From positions 62,001 to 126,000 of the forward strand of contig NZ_SLXO01000007.1 in the NCBI RefSeq assembly GCF_004341375.1: a stretch of 64,000 nt of DNA, read 5' to 3'. The notes under the pieces are model-generated. The model worked only from the letters and a program-made list of their open reading frames with translations, was not told the DNA's origin and searched no databases. This stretch comes from Rhodothalassium salexigens DSM 2132. GTDB lineage: Bacteria > Pseudomonadota > Alphaproteobacteria > Sphingomonadales > Rhodothalassiaceae. Shown piece by piece: positions 7,968-14,848 of this stretch; the first letter of the stretch is position 1; each line of letters begins with the position of its first letter. The position numbers were made by a program, and so were the translations under genes.

Positions 7968-8911
7968 ATTTCGAAAAGCCCATCGCTGCCCTGGAAAACA
8001 AAATCCGCGAGTTGCGCGAGATCGCCGGCGGCGCCAACGAAGTGGACCTGGACGAGGAAATCGGCCGGCTGGAAGCCAAGCACGAGCGGCTGCTGGTCGA
8101 GACCTATTCCAAGCTCAGCCCGTGGCAGAAGACCATGGTCGCCCGCCACCCCGGCCGGCCCCACTTCTCCGACATCGCCGCCACCCTGTTCACCGAGTTC
8201 GAGCCCCTGGCCGGCGACCGCCGCTATGGCGAAGACCTGGCGATCCAGGGCGGCCCGGCGCGCTTCGACGGCCGGCCGGTGATGATCATGGGCCACGAAA
8301 AGGGCAAGGACACCGACAGCCGGGTCAAACACAATTTCGGCATGGCCCGCCCCGAAGGCTATCGCAAGGCGGTGCGCCTGATGGAGATGGCCGAGCGCTT
8401 CGACATGCCGGTGCTGACCTTCGTCGACACCTCGGGCGCCTATCCCGGCATCGGCGCCGAGGAACGCGGCCAGGCCGAGGCGATCGCCCGCGCCACCGAG
8501 GCGTGCCTGAACCTGCACGTGCCGATGATCGCCACCATCGTCGGCGAGGGCGGCTCGGGCGGTGCCATGGCCCTGGCCGCCGCCAACACGGTGATGATGT
8601 ACGAACACGCCATCTATTCGGTGATCTCGCCCGAAGGCTGCGCGTCGATCCTGTGGCGCACCGGCGAAAAGGCCCAGGACGCCGCCAGCGCGCTCAAGAT
8701 CACCGCGCAGGACCTGGAAAAGCTCAAGGTCATCGACGCCATCGTGCCCGAACCCGTGGGCGGCGCCCACCGCGACCCCGACACCGCGCTCGACACGCTG
8801 GGCGAACGCCTGCGCGCGTCTTTGGGCCAGTTGAGCGAGCAACCGCGCGACGCCCTGCGCCCGGCGCGCTGGGACAAATTCCTGGCCATGGGCCGCCTGG
8901 ACCAACAATAA
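7955..8911 (+). CDS. accA: Acetyl-CoA carboxylase carboxyltransferase subunit alpha
   Basis: 318 residues; with AccD transfers CO2 from carboxybiotin to acetyl-CoA, the first step of fatty-acid synthesis. Seen: the N-terminal helix pair (MSILDFEKPIAALENKIREL), MARHPGRPH-like segment, GHEKGKDT, NFGMARPEGYRKAVRLM, FVDTSGAYPGIGAEERGQ and the oxyanion-hole GEGGSGGAMAL, then SVISPEGCASILW. Length is normal for the subunit (about 315-320). The ATG at 7955 is favoured by homology, although the frame continues 22 codons upstream; an exact 17-bp duplication covers this start and removes an obvious ribosome-binding site. It stands apart from accD, as usual. Confidence 0.97.
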   Translation: MSILDFEKPIAALENKIRELREIAGGANEVDLDEEIGRLEAKHERLLVETYSKLSPWQKTMVARHPGRPHFSDIAATLFTEFEPLAGDRRYGEDLAIQGGPARFDGRPVMIMGHEKGKDTDSRVKHNFGMARPEGYRKAVRLMEMAERFDMPVLTFVDTSGAYPGIGAEERGQAEAIARATEACLNLHVPMIATIVGEGGSGGAMALAAANTVMMYEHAIYSVISPEGCASILWRTGEKAQDAASALKITAQDLEKLKVIDAIVPEPVGGAHRDPDTALDTLGERLRASLGQLSEQPRDALRPARWDKFLAMGRLDQQ

Positions 8912-9070
8912 CCGCCACCGCCTGCCGCCCCTGCCGGCGGTCGTCCCCGGCGGTCATCCCCGGGCGATCGCGGCCGGCATCCAGGCTCCGGCAGCCCGAG
9001 ACCGGGGCGCCGATGAGCGCCGCCTGCCCGACCACCGGGCCTTAAAGCTTCAACGACCGGGAGCGTCTCC

Positions 9071-9694
9071 ATGCAATTCACGCCCGAGCACGCCCAAGCG
9101 CTCGACCAGATCCTCACCTGGCGCCGCGACATCCGCCACTTCCACACCGATCCGGTGCCCGAGCCGGTGCTCGACGAGCTGGCGCAGGCCATGGAGTGGG
9201 CGCCTTCGGTGGGCAACAGCCGGCCGTGGCGGGTGGTGCGCGTGGACGACCCGGCAACCCGCGCCCGGCTGCTGGCCAACTACGAATCGGCGCGCGACGC
9301 CGGCGCAGCGGTCTATGACGGCGACGATCTGGCGCTTTACAAACAGTTGAAGCTGTCGGGCATGGCCGAAGCACCGGTGCAACTGGCCGTGTTCACCGAC
9401 ACCGAGCCGCAGGCGGGTCGCGGCCTCGGCCGCCAGACCATGCCCGAAACGCTGGCCTATTCCACCGTGGTGGCGATCCATACCCTGTGGCTGGCCGCCC
9501 ATGTGCGCAATCTGGGCGTCGGCTGGGTGTCGGTGCTCGACCCGCAGGCGGTGACCGACACGCTCGACGTGCCGGCGCACTGGCAGTTCACCGCCTATCT
9601 GTGCCTCGGCTATCCGGCCTATGAGGACGACCGGCCGGAACTCGAACGGCGCGGCTGGCAGGCCAACACGCCGACCCCTTGGACACGCCGCTGA
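9071..9694 (+). CDS. bluB: 5,6-dimethylbenzimidazole synthase
   Basis: 207 residues; a flavin-destructase of the nitroreductase fold that fragments FMNH2 with O2 to make the lower ligand of cobalamin. Seen: RRDIRHFHTDPVPEPVLDEL (FMN phosphate arginines), the MEWAPSVGNSRPWR segment, LYKQLKLSGMAEAPVQLAVF, GLGRQTMPETLAYS, and LGVGWVSVLDP, then YLCLGYP near the C-terminus. These are BluB-specific rather than general nitroreductase motifs. A GGGAG site precedes the ATG by 7 bases. It stands alone, without other cobalamin genes in the window and with no recognisable cobalamin riboswitch in the 159-bp upstream gap. Confidence 0.93.
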   Translation: MQFTPEHAQALDQILTWRRDIRHFHTDPVPEPVLDELAQAMEWAPSVGNSRPWRVVRVDDPATRARLLANYESARDAGAAVYDGDDLALYKQLKLSGMAEAPVQLAVFTDTEPQAGRGLGRQTMPETLAYSTVVAIHTLWLAAHVRNLGVGWVSVLDPQAVTDTLDVPAHWQFTAYLCLGYPAYEDDRPELERRGWQANTPTPWTRR

Positions 9695-9750
9695 ACCGCT
9701 GAACCGCCGCCGGGGCGCGGGCGCCCCGGTGCGCGCTGGCGCTCACACGC

Positions 9751-11103
9751 TCAATAGCTGAACGCGTCGAACACCTGGGTGACGTCGCCGTTCCAGGCGC
9801 GCTCGTAAAGGTCGAGCAGCCGGTCGGCCGGCGCCTTGCCGCTGGCCACCGTCTCGTGCAGCGAGTCGAGGAACGCCTGTTCGCTGGGCGCCCCGTCGGC
9901 AGCGCGCGCGCGCGCCTTGAGCCCGGCGTCGGCGATCGCCAGCACCTCGCGCGCCAAATCGGCCATGCGCCCGCCCCGCCACGGCGCGTCGAGCGCGTGG
10001 ATGGCGGCGTCCAGGCGCAATTGCTGGCGCTCTTCGGCCGACCAGTCGCGGACCAGATCCCACGCCGCATCGAGCGCGCTGTCGTCGTAGAGCAGCCCCA
10101 CCCACAGCGCCGGCAACGCGCACAGCCACGACCACGGGCCGCCGTCGGCGCCGCGCATCTCCAGGAAGGTCTTGAGCCGGACCTCGGGGAACGGCGTGGT
10201 CAGATGGTCCATCCAGTCGGCCATGGACGGCCGCTCGCCCGGCAGCGCGTCGAGCCGGCCGTCCATGAAGGTGCGGAACGACTGCCCGGCCAGGTCGATC
10301 ATGGCGCCGTCGCGCTGGACGAAATACATCGGCACATCGAGCACATAGTCGACCCAACGCTCGAACCCGAAGCCGTCGTCGAACACGAACGGCAACATGC
10401 CGGTGCGGTCGGGGTCGGTGTCGGTCCACACCCAGCTGCGGTTCGATTTGATGCCGTTGGGCTTGCCCTCGACGAACGGCGAATTAGCGAACAGGGCGGT
10501 GGCCACCGGTTGCAGGGCCAGGGCGACGCGGAATTTCTTCACCATGTCGGCTTCGCTGGCGAAGTCCAGATTGACCTGCACCGTGCAGGTGCGGGTCATC
10601 ATGTCGTGGCCGAGCTTGCCGCGCGTGGGCATGTAGGCGCGCATGATGCGATAGCGCTGCTTGGGCATCCACGGCATCTGGTCGCGGCGCAGCGTCGGGT
10701 GGAAGCCGAGGCCGAGGAAGCCCACGCCGAGGTCGTGCCCCACGTCGCGGGCTTGGCGCAGGTGGCCGGTGACCTCGTTGCAGATCTCGTGGATGGTCTC
10801 CAGCGGCGCGCCCGACAGTTCGAGTTGGCCGCCGGGCTCCAGCGTGATCGAGGCGCCGTCCTGCTTCAGCGCGACGATCTGGCCGGCTTCGTGCACCGGC
10901 TCCCAGCCGAAGCGGCGGAAGCCGTCGAGCACGTCGCGAATGCCCGGGTCCGAGTCGTAGGCCAGCGGCGTCCGATCGGCCCGGTTGTAGACGAACTTCT
11001 CGTGTTCCGCGCCGATGCGGAAGTCGGCGGGTGCCTTGCAGCCCTGTTCGAGAGAAGCGATGAGGTCCGCACGGGTCAGGTGCGGTCGGGGATCGTCGGC
11101 CAT
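9751..11103 (-). CDS. gshA: Glutamate-cysteine ligase (GCS2 type)
   Basis: 450 residues; joins glutamate and cysteine with ATP, the first step of glutathione synthesis. It is the plant/alphaproteobacterial class: FRIGAEHEKFVY near the N-terminus (substrate/Mg2+ glutamates), LEPGGQLELSGAPLETIHE, RIMRAYMPTRGKLGHDMMTR with TCTVQVNLDF, FANSPFVEGKPNGIKSNR, and LEMRGADGGPW. Length matches the family (about 450). It converges with bluB and is followed on its own strand by nothing but the intergenic gap; rsmE lies just upstream on the same strand (68 bp), so the two may share a transcript, as in several alphaproteobacteria. Confidence 0.95.
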   Translation of the reverse strand: MADDPRPHLTRADLIASLEQGCKAPADFRIGAEHEKFVYNRADRTPLAYDSDPGIRDVLDGFRRFGWEPVHEAGQIVALKQDGASITLEPGGQLELSGAPLETIHEICNEVTGHLRQARDVGHDLGVGFLGLGFHPTLRRDQMPWMPKQRYRIMRAYMPTRGKLGHDMMTRTCTVQVNLDFASEADMVKKFRVALALQPVATALFANSPFVEGKPNGIKSNRSWVWTDTDPDRTGMLPFVFDDGFGFERWVDYVLDVPMYFVQRDGAMIDLAGQSFRTFMDGRLDALPGERPSMADWMDHLTTPFPEVRLKTFLEMRGADGGPWSWLCALPALWVGLLYDDSALDAAWDLVRDWSAEERQQLRLDAAIHALDAPWRGGRMADLAREVLAIADAGLKARARAADGAPSEQAFLDSLHETVASGKAPADRLLDLYERAWNGDVTQVFDAFSY

Positions 11104-11171
11104 GGTCAGGCCCTTACCTGTGAGCGATAGCGGGACAGTTAGGCGGCTGGGCGGCGGGGATCAAGGCCGGA

Positions 11172-11927
11172 TCATGGACCGGACCGGTCGGAGTTGGCCG
11201 CCGACCCCGCCACCGCCTGCCATTGTGCCAACAGCGTCAGGGCGGCGGTTTCGGCGCGCAGGATGCGTGGGCCGAGTGCCACCGGACGCACCGCTGCGTG
11301 GGCGTTCAAGAGCGTCACCTCCTCGGCGGAAAAGCCGCCCTCGGGGCCGACCAGCAGCGCCGGCGGGGTGCCCCCCGCGGCGATCTCGGCCACGACCCGG
11401 GACCAGGGTGCGACATTTTGATCGCGGGCGATGGCGGCATAGAGCGGCGTGTCGGCGGGCCAGGCGCCGAGCAACGCGGCCAGGCGCACCGGCGCGTCCA
11501 ACTGCGGCACGGTCAGCCGTTCGCACTGTTCGGCGGCCTCGGTCATGGTGGCGGCCAGGCGCTCGGTCTTGACCTTGTCGACCACGCCGTGGCGGGTCAG
11601 CACCGGGGTCAGGCGCGCCGCGCCCAATTCGACCGCCTTTTCGACCAGGAAATCGAGCCGCGCCTTCTTGATCGGCGCGAACACCAGGTGCGGGCCGGGT
11701 TCGGCCGCCGGCGCGCGGGTGCGCGCGTCGAGCCGCACGGTGGCGCGCTTGCGCGTCGCTTCGACCAAGCGGCCGCGCCATTCGCCGTCGCGGCCGTTGA
11801 ACAGCACCACCTCGGCGCCGGGCCCAAGGCGCAGCACCGACACCAGATAATGGGCCGGACCGGTCCCGGGGTCGACGACGGCTTCAGCAACCAGCGTTTG
11901 CGTTGTATAGAGGCGCGGAACAGTCAT
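11172..11927 (-). CDS. rsmE: 16S rRNA m3U1498 methyltransferase
   Basis: 251 residues from the ATG at 11927 (another ATG lies four codons upstream at 11939). It is a SPOUT-class methyltransferase with an N-terminal PUA-like domain. Seen: the HYLVSVLRLGPGAEVVLFNG opening, IKKARLDFLVEKAVELGA, the SPOUT knot LLVGPEGGFSAEEV and LGPRILRAETAALTLLAQW, which are diagnostic for RsmE. It modifies the decoding region of the small subunit late in assembly. It is divergent from ubiA, with an 83-bp gap; the same divergent rsmE/ubiA pair is common in alphaproteobacteria. gshA follows 68 bp downstream on the same strand. Confidence 0.95.
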   Translation of the reverse strand: MTVPRLYTTQTLVAEAVVDPGTGPAHYLVSVLRLGPGAEVVLFNGRDGEWRGRLVEATRKRATVRLDARTRAPAAEPGPHLVFAPIKKARLDFLVEKAVELGAARLTPVLTRHGVVDKVKTERLAATMTEAAEQCERLTVPQLDAPVRLAALLGAWPADTPLYAAIARDQNVAPWSRVVAEIAAGGTPPALLVGPEGGFSAEEVTLLNAHAAVRPVALGPRILRAETAALTLLAQWQAVAGSAANSDRSGP

Positions 11928-12010
11928 GGGCCATGCCATAACGGCCCAATGCGATCTTGTCGACGCGGACGAAACGATGACACGCGCGCCGCTGGACAGA
12001 AAGGTTTGTC

Positions 12011-12976
12011 ATGCCCCCAGCCCCCTATCCTTCCGACAGCGCGCCGAGCCCGCTTGGGCCCGACGACGCGCTGACCCCCGACGCCCTGCCCGACAGTTGG
12101 GTGGCGCGCACGCCGCGCCCGGTGCGGCCCTATCTGCGGTTGATGCGCGCCGACCGGCCGGCCGGCTTCTGGCTCTTGATGTGGCCATGCCTGTGGTCGA
12201 CGGCGCTGGCGGTGCCGGCGACCGAGCCGCAATTCTGGATTTTGTGCGCGCTGTTTCTGGTCGGGTCGATCGTCATGCGCGGCGCCGGCTGCGCCTGGAA
12301 CGACATCGTCGACCGGTCGATCGACCTCAAGGTGGCGCGCACCGCCGCCCGGCCGATCCCGGCGGGCCAGGTCAGCTGGGCCCGGGCGCTGGCGTTCGCC
12401 GTCGGGCTCAGCCTGACCGGCTTGCTGGTGCTGATCCAGTTGAACGGGTTCGCCATCGCGCTCGGCATCGTGTCGCTGATCCCGGTGGCGATCTACCCGT
12501 TCGCCAAGCGCTTCACCTATTGGCCGCAGGCGGTGCTGGGCTTGACCTTCAACTGGGGCGCCTTGATGGGCTGGGCGGCGGTTTCTGGCGGCCTCGCCCC
12601 GGCGGCCCTGGTGCTCTATGCCGGCTGCCTGTTCTGGACGCTCGGCTACGACACCATCTACGCCCACCAGGACAAGGCCGACGACCTGATCGCCGGCGTC
12701 AAGTCCACCGCCCTTAAGCTGGGGCCGTCGACGCGCGCCTGGGTGATCGGCTTTTACGCCCTGTTCGTCGCCGGCCTGACCGCCGCCGGCGCCCTGGCGC
12801 ATATGGCCTGGCCCTACTATCTGGGCGTCGCCGCCACCGCCGCCCATCTGGCGTGGCAGACCGCGCGGCTCGACATCGACGACCCAACCCGCTGCCTGGA
12901 CCTGTTCCGCGCCAATACCGGGCTCGGCTGGGTGCCGTTCGCGGGCGCGGTGGCCGCCGGTCTCCTGGCCGTCTGA
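12011..12976 (+). CDS. ubiA: 4-hydroxybenzoate polyprenyltransferase
   Basis: 321 residues; attaches the polyprenyl chain to 4-hydroxybenzoate in ubiquinone synthesis at the inner membrane. Both Asp-rich Mg2+-pyrophosphate motifs are seen: NDIVDRSID (near residue 97) and DTIYAHQDKADD (near 214). Several hydrophobic helices fill the rest. The N-terminal 35 residues are Pro/Asp-rich and precede RPYLRLMRADRPAGFWLLMW, the usual first helix region. An AAAGG site lies about 6 bases before the ATG. UbiA is preferred over other prenyltransferases of this superfamily because of the exact AHQDK motif and the rsmE neighbour. Confidence 0.95.
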   Translation: MPPAPYPSDSAPSPLGPDDALTPDALPDSWVARTPRPVRPYLRLMRADRPAGFWLLMWPCLWSTALAVPATEPQFWILCALFLVGSIVMRGAGCAWNDIVDRSIDLKVARTAARPIPAGQVSWARALAFAVGLSLTGLLVLIQLNGFAIALGIVSLIPVAIYPFAKRFTYWPQAVLGLTFNWGALMGWAAVSGGLAPAALVLYAGCLFWTLGYDTIYAHQDKADDLIAGVKSTALKLGPSTRAWVIGFYALFVAGLTAAGALAHMAWPYYLGVAATAAHLAWQTARLDIDDPTRCLDLFRANTGLGWVPFAGAVAAGLLAV

Positions 12977-13152
12977 ACCGCGTTTCGACCGCCGCCGGCC
13001 CGGCGCCGGCACCCGGACAGCGCCCACCGGGGCCACAGCGGGACCACAGCGGGGCGGGCCATGCCACCAACGGCGGGGTTGCCGGTCGGGCGCGGCGCCG
13101 CTAAGACCCCAAACCAACGTCAACCGACCAACCGAACACGAGAGGCTGCGGG

Positions 13153-13680
13153 ATGAATATCGACAAGATTTCCGTGGGTGCCGCGCCGCCCTGGGATATC
13201 AATGTGATCATCGAGGTGCCAGTGGGCACCGAGCCGGTGAAGTACGAACTGGACAAGGCCTCGGGCGCGCTGGTGGTCGACCGGATCCTGCACACCTCCA
13301 TGCGCTATCCGTGCAACTACGGCTTCGTGCCCCACACCCTGGCCAAGGACGGCGACCCGGTCGACGTGATCGTCGCCAACCGCACGCCGATCATGCCCGG
13401 CGCCATCGTGCGCTGCCGGCCCATCGGCGTGCTGGAGATGATGGACGACGGCGGCGACGACGCCAAGATCATGGCGTTGCCGGTGGACAAGCTGCACCCG
13501 TTCTATCGCGATGTGACGTCGTGCCACGAACTGCCCAAGATCTTCCTCGACCAGATCACCCACTTCTTCCAGCACTACAAGGACCTGGAAGAGGACAAGT
13601 GGACCAAGATCGGGGCCTGGAAGGGCCCGGAAGAAGCCGCCCAGGTGATCGCCGAGGCGATCGAACGCGCAAAGGGCTGA
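13153..13680 (+). CDS. ppa: Inorganic pyrophosphatase (family I)
   Basis: 175 residues, typical for bacterial hexameric enzymes; hydrolyses pyrophosphate with Mg2+ in the cytosol. Seen: EVPVGTEPVKYELDKASGAL, RYPCNYGFVPHTLAKDGDPV, the signature DGDPVDVIVANRTPIMPG, and DDAKIMALP. A GAGAGG site precedes the ATG. The gene stands alone and is closed by a strong intrinsic terminator 40 bp after the stop, so it is probably monocistronic. Confidence 0.97.
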   Translation: MNIDKISVGAAPPWDINVIIEVPVGTEPVKYELDKASGALVVDRILHTSMRYPCNYGFVPHTLAKDGDPVDVIVANRTPIMPGAIVRCRPIGVLEMMDDGGDDAKIMALPVDKLHPFYRDVTSCHELPKIFLDQITHFFQHYKDLEEDKWTKIGAWKGPEEAAQVIAEAIERAKG

Positions 13681-13719
13681 GCCTGGCGCGCCCCTGCTGC
13701 GGCGGGTCGTGACAATAGC

Positions 13720-13754
13720 AAAGGCGCCGGCGATGAAACGCCGGCGCCTTTTTT
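13720..13754 (+). terminator. Rho-independent terminator after ppa
   Basis: A perfect 13-bp stem (13720-13732 with 13739-13751) encloses a 6-base ATGAAA loop and runs into six Ts. It lies 40 bp downstream of the ppa stop. It is the strongest plus-strand terminator seen in the window. Confidence 0.95.
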
Positions 13755-13933
13755 GCTGGCCGTGCCCAGCCCCATACGGGCCGGAGCGGCCCCGGTTGGG
13801 CCGTGCGCGGCCGATGCCCCGGAGGAAATCGACACCGCCGCACACGGCCCGGGCCTGAGGAGCCCACCTTGGTTTCCGGCAAGCGGCGGCGGGGTGGCTG
13901 CCATCACCCCGCCGCCGGCCCCACCCGCTGGCC

Positions 13934-14131
13934 CTAACCCAAAACCAGCGGGCCGACCACGCGCACCCCGCCCGCGCTAAGACGGATCACGCGTTCGCTG
14001 CCCTCGGGCTCCACCAAGCCACCCAAGCCGCCGGCCAGAAGGCCATCGCCCGGAGCCAGGCCGCGTTCCATGCTCGCCCCCACCAACAAGGCGCCGAGCG
14101 TTCCCGCGGTCAGTCCATAGGTGATGTCCAT
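13934..14131 (-). CDS. Small Gly-rich protein behind a Fur-box promoter, function unknown
   Basis: 65 residues, starting MDITYGLTAGTLGALLVGAS. An AGGAGG Shine-Dalgarno sequence sits 5 bases before the ATG at 14131, the best ribosome-binding site in the neighbourhood. Sixteen of 65 residues are Gly; spacing such as G-x-x-x-G-x-x-G in the N-terminal half recalls glycine-zipper membrane helices, and the tail (RVIRLSAGGVRVVGPLVLG) could be a beta hairpin. No family is recognised. About 110 bases upstream lies a promoter whose spacer matches a Fur box, so the product is inferred to be made under iron limitation. It is convergent with ppa. A longer frame to 14278 has no ribosome-binding site and crosses the promoter. 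Confidence 0.6.
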   Translation of the reverse strand: MDITYGLTAGTLGALLVGASMERGLAPGDGLLAGGLGGLVEPEGSERVIRLSAGGVRVVGPLVLG

Positions 14132-14552
14132 GCTTGCCTCCTGACGTATCGCCGGCCTTGGGGCCCGGCGTGGTGGTGAACCCGACCGCCGCAGACGGGT
14201 GGGCCGAGCCGGTGCAGCGCCTCGGCGCCTTATCTGCGACTGCCTCGCACTATCATTGATATTCATTCTCACTGTCAACAGGAAAAACGATCTGAACTGC
14301 GGTCAGTCGATGGTCGGGTCTGAGTCCGGGGGCACGCCAGCGGGCCTGGCTCGGTCAGACAGGCCCGGTCTTGGGCACCGGCTGGGCGGCTGGGGGTGCT
14401 GCGCCCTCAGCCGCCCAACGGGGGGGGCAACCGGCGCCGGAGAGCCTTGTCCGGCGCTGCGACTAAAGTCTGCTTCTTGCGCATTGGAACCGCTGTTAGC
14501 GTGGCAATATTCCGACAAATAGACCTGGATGTCTCAAGGGGAGGACACCGAC
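14132..14552. other. 421-bp intergenic region with promoter and hairpins
   Basis: The left part holds the minus-strand leader and promoter of the 65-residue protein. The right part, ahead of the symporter genes, holds two strong potential hairpins: GGGCGGCTG at 14384-14392 with CAGCCGCCC at 14408-14416, and GCGCCGGA with TCCGGCGC near 14434-14457. Neither is followed by a T run on either strand, so they do not look like terminators. A GACT-AA-AGTC inverted element follows near 14460. An AT-rich stretch near 14500 (GGCAATATTCC) may be the plus-strand promoter, but no convincing -35 was found. Confidence 0.5.
14249..14278 (-). promoter_or_regulatory. Sigma-70 promoter with a Fur-box-like operator in its spacer
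   Basis: On the minus strand a perfect -35 TTGACA (14273-14278) is followed after 18 bases by GATAGT (14249-14254, 4 of 6 matches to TATAAT). The spacer contains TGAGAATGAATATCA (14257-14271), which matches 12 of 14 specified positions of the 7-1-7 Fur consensus TGATAATNATTATCA. A repressor bound there would cover both promoter elements, the classic Fur arrangement. The promoter points at the 65-residue gene starting at 14131. The sequence match is direct; regulation by Fur, rather than another FUR-superfamily member such as Mur or Irr, is inference. Confidence 0.65.
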
Positions 14553-14837
14553 ATGACACCACCGAACGCCGGTAAGACCGGCGCCACCGAGGCCCAGAAA
14601 GCCGCCTATTGGAAGGCCAATATCCGCTTGTTGCTCAGCTTGCTTGGCATCTGGTTCGTGGTCTCTTACGGCTGCGGCATTCTGTTGGCCGAACCGCTCA
14701 ACGCGCTGTCGCTCGCCGGCTATCCGCTGGGCTTCTGGTTCGCCCAACAAGGGTCGATCTACGTCTTCGTGGTGCTGATCTTCGTCTATGGCGTGCTCAT
14801 GAAGCGGCTGGAACGTCGTTTCGGCGTCGAGGATTGA
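14553..14837 (+). CDS. Sodium/solute symporter small subunit (DUF4212)
   Basis: 94 residues with two TM helices: about residues 28-50 (LLSLLGIWFVVSYGCGILLA) and 60-84 (GSIYVFVVLIFVYGVLMKRL). The motif YWKANIRLL before the first helix and RFGVED at the end are typical of DUF4212 proteins, which always accompany a VC_2705-type Na+/solute symporter. An AGGGGAGGA site before the ATG at 14553 decides this start over the ATG at 14529. The large subunit gene begins 11 bp after the stop, so they form one operon. The small subunit is assumed to assemble with or stabilise the transporter; its exact role is not established. Confidence 0.92.
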   Translation: MTPPNAGKTGATEAQKAAYWKANIRLLLSLLGIWFVVSYGCGILLAEPLNALSLAGYPLGFWFAQQGSIYVFVVLIFVYGVLMKRLERRFGVED

Positions 14838-14848
14838 GGGAGGCTGCC

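Noticed and set aside
8912-9070. Cobalamin riboswitch before bluB
   Set aside because: The 159-bp gap lacks the conserved B12-box pattern and is simply GC-rich.
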